Source: Pseudomonas sp. MM213
GTDB taxonomy: Bacteria > Pseudomonadota > Gammaproteobacteria > Pseudomonadales > Pseudomonadaceae
Direction of reading: 5' to 3'
DNA length: 64,000 nt
Assembly: GCF_020423045.1 (NCBI RefSeq)
Contig: NZ_CP081943.1
Location: 3,162,001 to 3,226,000, forward strand
In this document: piece after piece, positions 1-11,012 of the stretch
How positions within the stretch are numbered: position 1 is the first letter of the stretch
How the letters are laid out: each line of letters starts with the position of its first letter
The notes under the pieces: model-generated
The model's input: only the letters and a program-made list of their open reading frames with translations
Told to the model about the DNA's origin: nothing
Database searches by the model: none
Made by a program: the position numbers and the translations under genes

Positions 1-1301
<1,301 letters not shown>

Positions 1302-1342
1302 TGCGCGCTCACTGCATCTGCACACTTTTTCAGGAGCTGGAT

Positions 1343-2467
1343 ATGTCCACCGAACAACTGTTGAAAACCCCGTTGCACGCACTGCACATCGAACTCGGCG
1401 CCCGCATGGTGCCGTTTGCCGGCTATGACATGCCGGTGCAGTACCCGCTGGGCGTCATGAAGGAACACCAACACACCCGTGATCAGGCCGGGCTGTTCGA
1501 TGTTTCGCACATGGGCCAGATCCGCCTGACCGGCGCCAATGCCGCCAAGGCCCTGGAAACCCTGGTGCCGGTGGACATTATCGACCTGCCGGTGGGCATG
1601 CAGCGCTACGCCATGTTCACTAACGGGACGGGCGGCATCCTCGATGACCTGATGGTCGCCAACCTCGGTAACGACGAACTGTTCCTGGTGGTCAACGCGG
1701 CCTGCAAGGATCAGGACCTCGCGCACCTGCGCAAACACATCGGCGACCAATGCACCATCGAGCCGCTGTTCGAAGAACGCGCACTGCTGGCTCTGCAAGG
1801 TCCGGCCGCCGTCACGGTGCTCGCGCGCCTGGCGCCGGAAGTGGCGAAAATGACGTTCATGCAGTTCGCCCGCGTGAAGTTGCTGGGCGTGGACTGCTTT
1901 GTCAGCCGCTCGGGTTACACCGGCGAAGACGGCTTCGAAATCTCCGTGCCGGCAGCCAATGCCGAAGCGTTGGCCCGCGCCCTGCTGGCCGAACCGGAAG
2001 TCGCGGCCATCGGCCTGGGCGCTCGTGATTCGCTGCGCCTGGAAGCCGGCCTGTGCCTCTACGGCCACGACATGAACACCGACACCACTCCGATTGAAGC
2101 GAGCCTGCTGTGGGCCATCTCCAAGCCTCGACGTGCCGATGGCGCGCGGGCCGGCGGTTTCCCTGGCGCTGAAACCGTGTTCGCCCAGCAGCAAGCCGGT
2201 GTCAGCCGCAAGCGTGTAGGCCTGTTGCCGCAGGAACGCACACCCGTGCGCGAGGGCGCAGAGATCGTCAACGAAGCAGGCGACATCATCGGTAGCGTTT
2301 GCAGCGGTGGTTTCGGTCCGACTCTGAGCGGTCCTTTGGCCATGGGTTACCTCGACAGCGCATACATCGCCATCGACACACCTGTGTTCGCAATTGTTCG
2401 TGGGAAAAAGGTGCCTTTGCTTGTAAGCAAAATGCCATTCGTTGCACAACGCTACTATCGTGGTTGA
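1343..2467 (+). CDS. gcvT: Glycine cleavage system T protein (aminomethyltransferase)
   Basis: Tetrahydrofolate-dependent aminomethyltransferase of the glycine cleavage complex. It takes the aminomethyl group from lipoyl-GcvH and releases ammonia plus methylene-THF. The protein is 374 residues, normal for the family. Visible motifs are GYDMPVQYP, LFDVSHMGQI, the substrate loop YTGEDGFEI, and GLGARDSLRLEAG with YGHDM. ATG at 1343 is chosen because CAGGAGC stands 8 bases upstream; the same frame is open further 5' but runs inside sdaA. Last gene of the sdaA-gcvT run. A near-perfect 11-bp inverted repeat (2490-2500 with 2517-2527) follows the stop codon and could slow transcription, although it has no T tract. 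Confidence 0.95.
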   Translation: MSTEQLLKTPLHALHIELGARMVPFAGYDMPVQYPLGVMKEHQHTRDQAGLFDVSHMGQIRLTGANAAKALETLVPVDIIDLPVGMQRYAMFTNGTGGILDDLMVANLGNDELFLVVNAACKDQDLAHLRKHIGDQCTIEPLFEERALLALQGPAAVTVLARLAPEVAKMTFMQFARVKLLGVDCFVSRSGYTGEDGFEISVPAANAEALARALLAEPEVAAIGLGARDSLRLEAGLCLYGHDMNTDTTPIEASLLWAISKPRRADGARAGGFPGAETVFAQQQAGVSRKRVGLLPQERTPVREGAEIVNEAGDIIGSVCSGGFGPTLSGPLAMGYLDSAYIAIDTPVFAIVRGKKVPLLVSKMPFVAQRYYRG

Positions 2468-2860
2468 TTGACTGTTTCTATAAGTAACGCGGTTGCGTTA
2501 ACAGTGCACTAATGTGTAACGCAACCGCCATAAAAGAGTGCAAGCTTTCGTTTATGAACCCTGCTTATAACAATCGAAAGCAATTGAACCACCGCATCGA
2601 ATAAGCTGGAACTAGTGAACACACTTATGGCCAGAAACCTGAGTAAAACCGGGCTTCTCACGGGGCTTGTTTTTTCTCCCGTAGTTGGCGTAGAGTTTGT
2701 TCACTGTGTTTGCATGGGTCGCTTGGAATCGTGACCTGGGCAGTAGCCTACAAGTTAGCTACATCCCGTTCGGCGTCTTCTTACTCTCCCTGCAACCAGC
2801 CCCAGTACTCTTTCATGAGAAAGAGACTGTCATTAATTTTTGCGTCAAAGGAAATAAGAA
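2468..2860. other. Gene-free leader upstream of the cold-shock gene
   Basis: 393 bases with no convincing coding sequence. The left end holds an 11-bp inverted repeat with a 16-base loop (2490-2527) just after gcvT. The right part (about 2700-2860) probably holds the promoter and a long 5' untranslated leader of the cold-shock gene. Long structured leaders are usual for cspA-type genes, where they act as thermosensors or control mRNA stability. I cannot place the transcription start. Confidence 0.5.
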
Positions 2861-3073
2861 ATGTCCCAACGTCAGAGCGGTACCGTCAAGTGGTTTAACG
2901 ACGAGAAAGGTTTTGGTTTTATCACTCCAGAAAGCGGTCCGGATCTGTTCGTGCATTTCCGCGCTATTCAGGGCAACGGCTTCAAGAGCCTGAAAGAAGG
3001 CCAGAAAGTGACCTTCATCGCCGTGCAAGGCCAGAAAGGCATGCAGGCTGACGAAGTACAAGCAGAAGCCTAA
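2861..3073 (+). CDS. Cold-shock protein, CspA family
   Basis: A 70-residue single cold-shock domain that binds single-stranded RNA or DNA and melts secondary structure. The RNP1 motif KGFGFI and the RNP2 motif LFVHF are both present, and the N-terminus ([20 protein letters not shown]) is typical. The start is supported by AAGGAAATAAG just upstream. It is transcribed alone, between a long leader and a strong intrinsic terminator. Pseudomonas genomes carry several paralogues (cspA/cspD/capA/capB), so no symbol is given. Compare the membrane-fused cold-shock domain at 19243-19845. Confidence 0.95.
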
Positions 3074-3085
3074 CCTTCTGTAACG

Positions 3086-3120
3086 AAAAAGCCCCTGATG
3101 CTGACATCAGGGGCTTTTTT
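3086..3120 (+). terminator. Rho-independent terminator after the cold-shock gene
   Basis: Stem AAAAGCCCCTGATG paired with CATCAGGGGCTTTTTT, short loop, T6 tail. It lies 12 bases after the stop codon. Confidence 0.92.
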
Positions 3121-3169
3121 GTGCGCGTAAATCCGTAAAATGGCTTCTTTTTCCGTCGAGAGCCCTGCC

Positions 3170-3658
3170 ATGTCGAAACACCTGCTCACCCCTCAGGGCG
3201 ACTTTCCCGCCGCGCCCCTGGGCCGTCGCCTGGCAGCGATGTTCTATGATTTTCTGTTGTGCACTGCTCTGTTGATCGTCACCAGCGGCCTCTACAAGAT
3301 GATCCAGATGGCGATCATCGGCGAAGACAAAATGCGTACCCTGACCGAAGCCGGCGCGCTGGACGGTGATCCGTTGCTGTCGACGGTGTTGTTGTTCGTG
3401 CTGTTCGGCTTCTTCGCCAAGTTCTGGACCTGGTCCGGGCAGACGCTGGGCATGCAGGTATGGTGCATCCGCGTGCAGAACGCCGATGGCTCATCCATCA
3501 GCCTGTGGCAGGCGCTGCTGCGCTTTGTCGTGTCGATCGCATCATTGCTGTGCGTCGGCCTTGGATTCATCTGGTCGCTGTTCGACAAACAGAAACGCAG
3601 CTGGCATGACATCTATTCAGGCACCCAACTGGTGCGGATCCCGAAGAAAACCAAATAA
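3170..3658 (+). CDS. RDD family membrane protein
   Basis: A 162-residue integral membrane protein with an RDD domain (PF06271). It begins PLGRRLAAMFYDFLL, the R...D...D signature, and is followed by three or four hydrophobic segments and a C-terminal WHDIYSGTQLV. The function of RDD proteins is mostly unknown; some have been linked to ion exchange or transport. The ATG at 3140 is in frame but has no ribosome site. The ATG at 3170 starts right before the conserved part and is preferred. Single gene, ending 19 bp before a REP palindrome. A second, larger RDD protein is encoded at 45943. Confidence 0.85.
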   Translation: MSKHLLTPQGDFPAAPLGRRLAAMFYDFLLCTALLIVTSGLYKMIQMAIIGEDKMRTLTEAGALDGDPLLSTVLLFVLFGFFAKFWTWSGQTLGMQVWCIRVQNADGSSISLWQALLRFVVSIASLLCVGLGFIWSLFDKQKRSWHDIYSGTQLVRIPKKTK

Positions 3659-3677
3659 TCGGATAGCGTAAAACCAT

Positions 3678-3767
3678 TGTGGGAGCGAGCCTGCTCGCGA
3701 TGGCGGAGTGTCAGCCGACATTAATGTTTGCTGACACTCCGCCATCGCGAGCAGGCTCGCTCCCACA
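3678..3767. repeat. REP inverted pair
   Basis: A 37-bp perfect inverted repeat around a 16-base loop. Each arm starts TGTGGGAGCGAGCCTGCTCG, the common Pseudomonas REP core. It lies between convergent RDD and nadA genes and can fold into a long hairpin that may protect or end both transcripts. Confidence 0.93.
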
Positions 3768-3792
3768 GGTTTTTCAATTTGCCTGACAGCTA

Positions 3793-4851
3793 TCAGGCGT
3801 TCCCGGCCAGCTTCATCCGCGCAGCCTGAGTGAAGTCCAGCATCCGCTTCAACGGGCGAATCGCCTGAGGAATCAGCGCCGGATCGACAAAGATCTCGTT
3901 CGCCCCTTCTTTCAAGGCCTTCAGCGTGCGCTCAAGCGTATTCATCGCCATCCACGGGCAGTGCGCGCAACTGCGACACGCCGCGCCGTTACCCGCTGTT
4001 GGCGCCTCGATGAACACCTTGTCCGGGCACAACTGCTGCATCTTGTAGAAGATGCCACGGTCGGTGGCAACGATAAGCGTCTTGTTCGGCAGGCTCTGCG
4101 CCGCTGCGATCAACTGACTGGTGGAACCGACAGCGTCCGCCAGCTCGATCACTGAGGTCGGTGATTCCGGGTGCACCAGAATCGCCGCGTCCGGATACAG
4201 CGCTTTCATGTCTTCGAGCTGCTTGGACTTGAACTCTTCGTGAACGATGCAGGCACCGTCCCACAGCAACATGTCCGCACCGGTCTGGCGCTGAATGTAG
4301 GTGCCCAGGTGTTTGTCCGGGCCCCAGATGATCGTTTCGCCGTTATCCATCAGGCTTTCAACGATTTCCAGAGCGCAGCTTGATGTAACAACCCAGTCCG
4401 CCCGGGCCTTGACCGCTGCCGAGGTGTTGGCATACACCACCACGGTACGTTCCGGGTGCTGATCGCAGAACGCCGAGAACTCGTCCACCGGGCAACCCAG
4501 ATCCAGCGAGCAGGTCGCTTCCAGGGTCGGCATCAGCACACGTTTTTCAGGGTTGAGGATTTTGGCGGTTTCGCCCATGAATTTCACACCGGCAACCACA
4601 ACGGTCTTGGCCGGGTGAGCATTGCCGAAGCGGGCCATCTCCAGCGAGTCGGAGACACAGCCTCCGGTTTCTTCAGCCAGGGCTTGAATAACCGGATCAC
4701 AGTAAAAGTGCGCAACCAGCACTGCGTCCTGAGCCTTGAGCTCGGCGGCGATGGCAGCACGGTAATAGGCCTCCTCCTCGACCGTCAGCGGCTTGGGCTG
4801 CTTGGCATCGAGGTGGGCTTGAACCAGAAGGCGTTCGGAAATCTGCGTCAT
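3793..4851 (-). CDS. nadA: Quinolinate synthase A
   Basis: [4Fe-4S] enzyme that condenses iminoaspartate with dihydroxyacetone phosphate to quinolinate, in NAD biosynthesis. The protein is 352 residues, the usual bacterial length. Conserved features are the N-terminal [12 protein letters not shown], the Cys-bearing [11 protein letters not shown] and [22 protein letters not shown], and the C-terminal cluster [13 protein letters not shown], which supply the three cluster ligands. The frame is open to 4971, but ATG 4851 (MTQISERLL) matches the family start. It is transcribed alone, with a REP pair downstream and tRNA-Lys upstream. Confidence 0.95.
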   Translation of the reverse strand: MTQISERLLVQAHLDAKQPKPLTVEEEAYYRAAIAAELKAQDAVLVAHFYCDPVIQALAEETGGCVSDSLEMARFGNAHPAKTVVVAGVKFMGETAKILNPEKRVLMPTLEATCSLDLGCPVDEFSAFCDQHPERTVVVYANTSAAVKARADWVVTSSCALEIVESLMDNGETIIWGPDKHLGTYIQRQTGADMLLWDGACIVHEEFKSKQLEDMKALYPDAAILVHPESPTSVIELADAVGSTSQLIAAAQSLPNKTLIVATDRGIFYKMQQLCPDKVFIEAPTAGNGAACRSCAHCPWMAMNTLERTLKALKEGANEIFVDPALIPQAIRPLKRMLDFTQAARMKLAGNA

Positions 4852-5061
4852 GTTCGCAAGACCTGCAGGCGCATTCGCGCGAAAGTCGAGTATACACCCG
4901 GCTCCGGACCACTTGAGGGTACCGCCGGGAGAGTGAGTATCATCAGGCACGGACAGCGTGAAACTGCGCAAGGCTACAGAATATCGTGCGGATGCAAAAG
5001 ATGATTCTGACCTGCGTCACGGGGAGCACCCCTGAACCAGGCAGACCTTAAATCGCAGGCA

Positions 5062-5103
5062 AAAAAAAATCCGGAAATCCTCACTTTCGTGGGCCTTCCA
5101 GAC
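5062..5103 (-). terminator. Probable terminator downstream of tRNA-Lys
   Basis: On the minus strand, TCTGGAA ... TTTCCGGA can pair around an inner hairpin and is followed by a run of nine T. It lies about 20 bases past the tRNA 3' end. Confidence 0.6.
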
Positions 5104-5123
5104 TTTTAAAACTGCTATAAAAA

Positions 5124-5199
5124 TGGTGGGTCGTGTGGGATTCGAACCTACGACCAATTGGTTAAAAGCCAACTGCTCTACCAACTGAGCTAACGACCC
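5124..5199 (-). tRNA. tRNA-Lys (anticodon TTT)
   Basis: A 76-nt cloverleaf on the minus strand. The acceptor GGGTCGT pairs with ACGACCC; the D-arm is AGCTCAGTTGGTAGAGC. The anticodon loop CTTTTAA sits between GTTGG and CCAAT, and the T-arm contains GGTTCGAATCC. CCA is encoded at 5124-5126. It reads AAA and AAG. It lies downstream of queC on the same strand, with its own terminator. Confidence 0.98.
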
Positions 5200-5262
5200 G
5201 CTGTGTGGTGGCGCGTATAATACTGATTTTTAAGGACTATTCAACACCTAATTTGAAATAAA

Positions 5263-5955
5263 TCAAAAATAAGGTGTTGGATCGCTGATTCCGGCTGCTG
5301 CAAAGCCTTCCGCACGCAGTCGGCAGCTGTCGCATTTGCCGCACGCGTAGCCTTTATCGTCCGCCTGATAGCAGGAAACGGTCAGACCGTAATCGACGCC
5401 CAGCTTCACGCCCGCCTGGACGATCTGCGCCTTGCTCAGGTTTTGCAGGGGTGCCTGAATGCGGAAGCCATTGCCTTCGACACCGGCCTTGGTCGCCAGA
5501 TTGGCCATGCGCTCGAAGGACTCGATGAACTCAGGACGGCAATCCGGATAGCCGGAGTAATCGACAGCGTTAACGCCAATGAAGATGTCGCGCGCCCCGA
5601 GCACTTCGGCCCAGCCTAGCGCCAGGGACAGAAACACGGTGTTGCGAGCAGGCACGTAAGTCACAGGGATGCCTTCACCAGCCTCTTCCGGCACATCAAT
5701 GCTGCTGTCGGTCAGTGCCGAGCCACCGATGCCGTTCAGGTTCAAACCGATGACCTTGTGCTCGACCACACCCAAGTCCCGGGCAACACGTTCAGCGGCG
5801 TGCAATTCGGCGTGAGACCGCTGACCGTAATCGAAGCTCATCGTGTAGCAGCTGTAGCCTTCAGCGCGAGCCATGGCCACGACCGTCGCCGAGTCGAGGC
5901 CGCCGGACAGCAGGATGACCGCACGTTTTTCAGCAGTATTCGATTGTTCAGTCAT
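5263..5955 (-). CDS. queC: 7-cyano-7-deazaguanine synthase
   Basis: ATP-dependent conversion of 7-carboxy-7-deazaguanine to preQ0 in queuosine biosynthesis, a tRNA wobble modification. The protein is 230 residues. The PP-loop [10 protein letters not shown] lies at the N-terminus. The C-terminal zinc site is [17 protein letters not shown], with four Cys. The frame runs on to 6057, but ATG 5955 gives the family start. It lies directly behind queE with a single base between the stop and the ATG, so the pair is surely one transcript and is translationally coupled. The next gene on the strand is tRNA-Lys, itself not a queuosine tRNA. Confidence 0.95.
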   Translation of the reverse strand: MTEQSNTAEKRAVILLSGGLDSATVVAMARAEGYSCYTMSFDYGQRSHAELHAAERVARDLGVVEHKVIGLNLNGIGGSALTDSSIDVPEEAGEGIPVTYVPARNTVFLSLALGWAEVLGARDIFIGVNAVDYSGYPDCRPEFIESFERMANLATKAGVEGNGFRIQAPLQNLSKAQIVQAGVKLGVDYGLTVSCYQADDKGYACGKCDSCRLRAEGFAAAGISDPTPYF

Positions 5956-5956
5956 A

Positions 5957-6604
5957 TCAGCGCCCCGGCTCGTCATTCCAAAGATATTTATGCAGCTGCA
6001 GTTGCAGACGTACTGGCAGGTTGTCCGCCACCACCCAGTCGGCCAGATCCCGAGCATTCAGGTCATGGTGGCTTGGCGAGAACAGCACTTCACCGGCTCG
6101 GCGATCCAGACCGTACTGAATCAGCTTCGACACGGCCCAGTCGTAGTCTTCCCGCGAGCAGATGACAAACTTCACCTGGTCGTTGGGGGTGAGCAGCTCG
6201 ATGTTCTCATAGCGGTTGCGGTGCGCTTCCTTCGAACCTGGGGTTTTCAGGTCGACAACGCGACTGACGCGTGAATCTACCGCCGAGATATCAAGCGCAC
6301 CACTGGTTTCCAGTGACACTTCGTAACCGGCGTCGCACAACTGCTTGAGCAATGGGATGGCATTAGGTTGCGCCAGCGGCTCTCCGCCGGTGACACACAC
6401 ATAACGCGGGCGGAAACCGGCCACTTGCTCGAGGATGTCGTCGAGCGTTCGGACAGTGCCGCCAGTGAACGCATAGGCGCTGTCGCAGTATTGGCAACGC
6501 AATGGGCAACCGGTCAGGCGCACAAATACTGTGGGCAGCCCGGCAGTCCGCGTTTCCCCCTGCAACGAGTAGAAAACTTCGGTAATTCTCAATGTGTCTT
6601 GCAT
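5957..6604 (-). CDS. queE: 7-carboxy-7-deazaguanine synthase
   Basis: Radical SAM enzyme making 7-carboxy-7-deazaguanine from carboxytetrahydropterin, the step just before QueC. The start is [20 protein letters not shown], followed by the cluster motif CPLRCQYC (CxxxCxxC) and VTGGEPLAQ for SAM binding. From ATG 6604 the protein is 215 residues. A GTG at 6613 is in frame, but neither start has a clear ribosome site, so the start is uncertain by three residues. It is the first gene of queE-queC, downstream of the cpoB terminator. Confidence 0.94.
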   Translation of the reverse strand: MQDTLRITEVFYSLQGETRTAGLPTVFVRLTGCPLRCQYCDSAYAFTGGTVRTLDDILEQVAGFRPRYVCVTGGEPLAQPNAIPLLKQLCDAGYEVSLETSGALDISAVDSRVSRVVDLKTPGSKEAHRNRYENIELLTPNDQVKFVICSREDYDWAVSKLIQYGLDRRAGEVLFSPSHHDLNARDLADWVVADNLPVRLQLQLHKYLWNDEPGR

Positions 6605-6721
6605 AGTCGCCACGGGCGTAACAGCTAAACAGGCTGTCCGCCTCCGTCAGCACTTCAAGGAACCTCGCCAACGCGCAGGCCCCAAAAAGCGTATTTCATA
6701 AAAAGGGCGTGAATTCTAACG

Positions 6722-6750
6722 AAAAAACCCGCGACAAGCGCGGGTTTCTT
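6722..6750 (-). terminator. Terminator closing the tol-pal-cpoB transcript
   Basis: AAACCCGCG and CGCGGGTTT pair around a short loop about 20 bases after the cpoB stop. On the minus strand the stem is followed by TTTTTTC. It separates cpoB from queE. Confidence 0.85.
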
Positions 6751-6769
6751 CGAAATGGGTCAAGCAGGC

Positions 6770-7603
6770 TTACATACGTTGCAGATCGCGTTGGGCCAGC
6801 TGAGCGGCGGAAGTGCCCGGATATTGGGACACAACCTGTTGCAGAATGCCTTTTACCTTGTCGGGATGACCGAGGCGGCGTTCTACATCAGCCAGCTTGT
6901 ACAGCGAATCAGGCACTTTGTTGTGCTTTGGGTACAGCTGCGAAACCTTGGCAAATGCCTGACCTGCACCTTGCAGATCGCCTTTGGCCAGGTTTACTTC
7001 GCCCAACCAGTACTGGGCGTTGCCCGCGTATTGGCTGTTCGGGTATTTGCGCAGGAAAGCGGAGAAAGCCTGACTGGCTTTGTCGAAATCCTTGGCCTTG
7101 ATCAAGTCGAAGGCTGCATCGTAATACAGTTTTTCCTTCGCTGGATCCGCCGGTTCGCTACCCGCGGCAGGAGCCTGAGCGGCTGCCGCCCCTGCACCCG
7201 CTGCTGCGCCGGGGGCATTCAGATCGCCACCGGCAGAAGAATTCTCAGGAGTCGCGGCTGGTGCAACGCCGGTTCCTATGCGCCGATCAAGATCCTGGTA
7301 TCGCTCCAGGTTTTCCTGCTTCATGCGCGCTACATCATTTTGCAGAACTTCAATCACACCTTGTTGGCGCGAGATCTGCTCCTGCATCGATTGCAGTTGG
7401 TTGAACAGCTCGCCCTGTGCCGAGACAGGGGCCGAAACCCCTCCCCCGGCATAGGCGCCGTTCGTACCGTAACCCGCAGGCGGATAACTACTCCCGCTAT
7501 TGTTATAGCCGGAGTCATTATCGACCACAGGAACCGCAGCCCACACCGCAAGCGGTGCGAGGCTGAGAGCCAAAACAGTTACAGCACGACGGCACGTTCG
7601 CAT
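6770..7603 (-). CDS. cpoB: Cell division coordinator CpoB (YbgF)
   Basis: Periplasmic TolA partner that couples outer-membrane constriction by Tol-Pal with PBP1B septal peptidoglycan synthesis. The protein is 277 residues. A signal peptide of about 22 residues ends at VWA, followed by a Gly/Ser/Tyr-rich linker. An N-terminal coiled coil follows (QLQSMQEQISRQQGVIEVLQ), then an Ala/Pro-rich spacer. The C-terminal half has three TPR-like repeats (YYDAAFDLIKAKDFDKASQA, AQYWLGEVNLAKGD, DSLYKLADVERRLGHPDKV). It starts only 6 bp after the pal stop and is the last gene of the Tol-Pal operon. Confidence 0.94.
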   Translation of the reverse strand: MRTCRRAVTVLALSLAPLAVWAAVPVVDNDSGYNNSGSSYPPAGYGTNGAYAGGGVSAPVSAQGELFNQLQSMQEQISRQQGVIEVLQNDVARMKQENLERYQDLDRRIGTGVAPAATPENSSAGGDLNAPGAAAGAGAAAAQAPAAGSEPADPAKEKLYYDAAFDLIKAKDFDKASQAFSAFLRKYPNSQYAGNAQYWLGEVNLAKGDLQGAGQAFAKVSQLYPKHNKVPDSLYKLADVERRLGHPDKVKGILQQVVSQYPGTSAAQLAQRDLQRM

Positions 7604-7609
7604 GACGAA

Positions 7610-8107
7610 TTACTTACGCAGTTCGACGCGACGGTTTTGAGCCCAGGACTGCTCGTCGTTGCCGGTAGCAACTGGACGCTCTTCGCCGTAGGAAACCAGT
7701 TCCAGCTGAGCTGGGGAAACACCTTGCAGTACCAGGTAGCGTTGAACGGCTTTCGCACGACGCTCGCCCAGTGCCAGGTTGTACTCACGAGTACCACGTT
7801 CGTCGGTGTTGCCTTCCAGAACAACGCGAGCGCCGTTTGCTTTCAGGTCTTTGGCGTGAACGTCCAGAGCGCGCATGGCTTCTGGCTTCAGGTCCGAGCT
7901 ATCGTATTCGAAGTAGAAGGTGGTGATTGCGCGCAGAGCAGCTTCTTCGCTCAGGGAGCCATCAACGGCACCAGTGTTAGCGCCGTAACCAGCGTTTGGA
8001 TCAACAGCGCCTTCACCGGCATTGTCGCCGCCTTTGGACGAGCAACCTACAGCTACAGCCATGGCCAGAGCCAGCGCAGCAAATTTACCAAACTTCAGCA
8101 TTTCCAT
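7610..8107 (-). CDS. pal: Peptidoglycan-associated lipoprotein Pal (OprL)
   Basis: Outer-membrane lipoprotein that grips peptidoglycan through an OmpA-like domain and is moved by TolB and TolA during division. The protein is 165 residues. A hydrophobic signal ends in AVGC with Cys22 as the lipidated residue, then a Gly/Asn-rich linker. The OmpA domain carries [14 protein letters not shown] and [20 protein letters not shown] (DAP-binding Asp and Arg). ATG 8107 is chosen because TAGGAG stands 7 bases upstream; the next ATG, two codons on, is a weaker choice. It lies 52 bp after tolB. Confidence 0.96.
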   Translation of the reverse strand: MEMLKFGKFAALALAMAVAVGCSSKGGDNAGEGAVDPNAGYGANTGAVDGSLSEEAALRAITTFYFEYDSSDLKPEAMRALDVHAKDLKANGARVVLEGNTDERGTREYNLALGERRAKAVQRYLVLQGVSPAQLELVSYGEERPVATGNDEQSWAQNRRVELRK

Positions 8108-8159
8108 CGTGAAACTCCTAATGAACCCCAGTGTGTTAAGTACAACGTGTAGCGCCGCG

Positions 8160-9461
8160 TCAGTTCAGGTAAGGGGACCAGGAAGGTTCTCTGACTTCGC
8201 CTTGTGCGGTAGGAAGCGGGAGCCTTACGCGTCCATTAATGGACACGAGCATCAAGACTCCCCGGCCCTGCTGGCGGGTGGCGTAGATTACCATGGTGCC
8301 GTTGGGCGCAACAGTAGGCGACTCGTCCAGAGTGCTATCAGTGAGGATTTTTACGCTTCCGCGCTGCAAATCCTGGGCCGCCACCTTGAAATTAGTGAAG
8401 CCATCCTGGCGGTGAATCATCACCAGGGTCTTTTCATCAGCCGAAAGCTTCGGATTGGCGTTGTAGTTGCCGATGAAAGTCACACGCTCCGCACCACCGC
8501 CACTGGCGCTGGTTTTGTAGATTTGTGGCTTGCCGCCACGGTCGGAGGTGAAGTAAAGGGTATTACCATCCTTGCCCCAGAACGGTTCGGTGTTGATGCC
8601 AGGACCGTTGGTAACACGGGTCAGCTGACGCGAACCCAGGTTCATCACATAGATATCCGGGTTACCGTCTTTCGACAGAACCAACGCCAGGCGATTGCCA
8701 TCCGGCGACCAGGCTGGCGCGCCATTCAGGCCTTCGAAGTTGGTGATCTGCTCACGGCGACCGGTATCGATGTTCTGCATGAAGATGCGCGGACGCTTCT
8801 GCTCGAACGACACATAAGCGATGCGCTTGCCATCCGGTGCAAAACGCGGCGACAGGATCGGCTCGCGCGATTGCAGCAGGGTCACGGCGCGGGCACCGTC
8901 ATAGTCAGAACGTTGCAGCGTGTAGCGCGTGTTCTTCTCGGAGAAACGCTCTGCAGTCACGTACAGCAGACGTGTCGAGAACGCACCTTTGATACCGGTG
9001 AGTTTTTCGAACGACTGGTCCGCGATGTAGTGCGACATGTCACGCAGTTGATCAACGCTGCCCGACACGCTGCCGGTCAGCACTTGCTGTTCGGTGGCGA
9101 CGTTGAACAGAGCGTATTGAACCTGCAGGCGACCGCCCGCCGGAGCAATGCTGCCGACCATGACGTACTGGGCGCCGAGCGCCTTGAAGTCACGGAAGAT
9201 GATTTCGCTGGCCTGGCTCGGCTGGCTGATCATGTTCTGCTTTGGAATCGGCGAGTAGTAACCCGAGTTGCGCAGGTCGTTACCGATGATTTCGGCCATG
9301 TCGTCCGGCAATACGCTGCCGCCCTGGTTGCCAAACGGTACGACGGCGATCGGAGTAGCCCGATCGCTGCCGCTGGTGACCAGAATGTTTTTTTCATCTG
9401 CCGTCGCAATCCCTGCCAGGCAGCAGATCACGACAAGCATTCCTCGAAGAAGGTTTCTCAC
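8160..9461 (-). CDS. tolB: Tol-Pal system protein TolB
   Basis: Periplasmic beta-propeller that links TolA in the inner membrane to Pal. The protein is 433 residues. A signal peptide is followed by an N-terminal mixed domain ([11 protein letters not shown]) and then six WD40-like/TolB blades, visible as repeats such as [30 protein letters not shown] and [19 protein letters not shown]. Its GTG start overlaps the tolA stop by 4 bp (GTGA), implying translational coupling. The signal peptide region [21 protein letters not shown] supports the GTG. Confidence 0.95.
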   Translation of the reverse strand: MRNLLRGMLVVICCLAGIATADEKNILVTSGSDRATPIAVVPFGNQGGSVLPDDMAEIIGNDLRNSGYYSPIPKQNMISQPSQASEIIFRDFKALGAQYVMVGSIAPAGGRLQVQYALFNVATEQQVLTGSVSGSVDQLRDMSHYIADQSFEKLTGIKGAFSTRLLYVTAERFSEKNTRYTLQRSDYDGARAVTLLQSREPILSPRFAPDGKRIAYVSFEQKRPRIFMQNIDTGRREQITNFEGLNGAPAWSPDGNRLALVLSKDGNPDIYVMNLGSRQLTRVTNGPGINTEPFWGKDGNTLYFTSDRGGKPQIYKTSASGGGAERVTFIGNYNANPKLSADEKTLVMIHRQDGFTNFKVAAQDLQRGSVKILTDSTLDESPTVAPNGTMVIYATRQQGRGVLMLVSINGRVRLPLPTAQGEVREPSWSPYLN

Positions 9462-10537
9462 AAGGCTAGATCCTCAGGTGTGAATGTCATCTTGAATGAA
9501 CGATACGGAGCGAAATCACTCGGCTTCATTCCCTGCATTTCTGTCAAACGTCCAATATTCTTGACCGCAGCAACTGCCGACGCGTCAAACGGACCGTCAC
9601 CACTGGACTTGGACACGCTGACCGAAGTCACCGTACCGTCCGGCAACATGCCGATTTGCAACACGACCGTCATGCCTTTGCGTGCCGAAGGTGGACGAGC
9701 CCAGCCTTCCGCTGCACGAGCACGAATCAGGTCATCGAAACTGCCGGCGACTTCGTCACCCTGCTCATCCGCCAAGGCCTGCTGACGCTGAGGCGTGTCG
9801 GAAAGCAAATCTGCCAGGGCCTGAGCCTTTTTCTCTTCGGCGGATTTACGTGCCGCTTCCTGCGATTTCTTTTTCGCAGCATCGGCAGCAGCTTTCTTCT
9901 TCGCATCTTCGGCGACTTTCTTCTTCGCCTCTTCAGCTTCAGATTTCTTCTTGGCGTCTTCCGCGGCTTTCTTCTTCGCGTCTTCGACGATCTTCTTCTT
10001 GGCTTCTTCAGCGGCCGCTTTCTTGGCCTCTTCTTCAGCAGCCTTCTTGGCTTCTTCTTCGGACTTCTTCTTGGCTATATCAGCCAATTGTTTCTCTTCA
10101 GCCTTTTTGGCCTCGGCGGTCTTCTTCGCTTCATCGGCTTTTTTGGCTTCATCAGCCTTTTTAGCCTCTTCCGCTTTCTTGGTCTCGTCGGCCTTCTTGG
10201 ATTCTTCGGCTTTTTGAGCCGCGTCTTCCTTCTTTTGTTCCGCAGCCTTGATCGCTTCCTGCTCGATCAACTTCTGTTCCATCTGCTCGACTTCGGTCTG
10301 GCGCGCGGCGGATTTCTTCGCCTCACCCGCAATCTTCTGATTGGTCTGGGTGGTCGCCTGGCTTTTCGACTTCAGTTGGTACAGGGTCGCCTGGACAATC
10401 GGCTTGGCCGGCGGCAGCTCCGGTGTGAAGGCAAAACTGACGAACAGCATGCCGAAAACCAGCACGTGCAAGACAATCGCCAGGACACTAGGCCAGAAGT
10501 AGCTTTCCGAGGCGGATGGCTCTCGCATTTGCTGCAT
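9458..10537 (-). CDS. tolA: Tol-Pal system protein TolA
   Basis: Inner-membrane-anchored energy-transducing rod that reaches across the periplasm to TolB/Pal. The protein is 359 residues. Residues ~13-35 form the transmembrane anchor. Residues ~65-245 are a Lys/Ala/Glu-rich helix built from degenerate 5-7 residue units such as KKADEA and KKAEE. The C-terminal globular domain (from about 260) contains [23 protein letters not shown]. The helix-coding DNA (about 9.85-10.25 kb) is internally repetitive and prone to slippage. The start overlaps the tolR stop by one base (TGATG). Confidence 0.95.
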   Translation of the reverse strand: MQQMREPSASESYFWPSVLAIVLHVLVFGMLFVSFAFTPELPPAKPIVQATLYQLKSKSQATTQTNQKIAGEAKKSAARQTEVEQMEQKLIEQEAIKAAEQKKEDAAQKAEESKKADETKKAEEAKKADEAKKADEAKKTAEAKKAEEKQLADIAKKKSEEEAKKAAEEEAKKAAAEEAKKKIVEDAKKKAAEDAKKKSEAEEAKKKVAEDAKKKAAADAAKKKSQEAARKSAEEKKAQALADLLSDTPQRQQALADEQGDEVAGSFDDLIRARAAEGWARPPSARKGMTVVLQIGMLPDGTVTSVSVSKSSGDGPFDASAVAAVKNIGRLTEMQGMKPSDFAPYRSFKMTFTPEDLAL

Positions 10538-10998
10538 CAGGGTGCCTCGGTAATCAAGCCAACATTACCGACCCCGGCCTTCTGCAATCCGCCCATGGCA
10601 CCCATGACGGAACCGTAATCGACGGTTTTGTCGCCGCGGATGAACACCTGGGTACGTTTGCCGCCTTCAGTCCCGGCGCGAATGATCTTGGTCACCGCAT
10701 CAGTCATCTGAGGCAAGGTCATTGCCCTGTCCTGCTGCTTTTCAGTGTCGACTTCGCTGCCAAGGTTCCAGTAGTAGGTCTTGTCAGCCTTGATCGAAAT
10801 GGTCAGGACCTGGGTGTTGTTGTCCTGCGGCAAGGCTTCGCTGGAAACCTTGGGCAGATCAACTTTCACGCCCTGATTGAGCATCGGCGCGGTCACCATG
10901 AAGATGACCAGCAGTACCAGCATCACGTCGATGTAAGGCACTACGTTCATCTCGGCAACCGGCTTGCGCTTTTTGCGAGCTCGAGCGATTAAAGCCAT
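10537..10998 (-). CDS. tolR: Tol-Pal system protein TolR
   Basis: ExbD/TolR-family subunit of the TolQ-TolR proton-driven motor that energises TolA. The protein is 153 residues. One transmembrane helix contains the proton-carrying Asp in YIDVMLVLLVIFMVTAP, and a periplasmic domain follows. It lies 14 bp after tolQ and overlaps tolA by one base, so the motor genes are in the usual order Q-R-A. No anomalies. Confidence 0.95.
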   Translation of the reverse strand: MALIARARKKRKPVAEMNVVPYIDVMLVLLVIFMVTAPMLNQGVKVDLPKVSSEALPQDNNTQVLTISIKADKTYYWNLGSEVDTEKQQDRAMTLPQMTDAVTKIIRAGTEGGKRTQVFIRGDKTVDYGSVMGAMGGLQKAGVGNVGLITEAP

Positions 10999-11012
10999 TG
11001 GAAATTACCTGC

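Noticed and set aside
2697..2993. 98-codon frame overlapping the cold-shock gene leader
   Set aside because: Overlaps a clear cold-shock gene in another frame and has no ribosome site.
8022..9785. 587-codon frame opposite tolB
   Set aside because: Antisense shadow; no domain and Arg/His-rich composition typical of wrong-frame reading.
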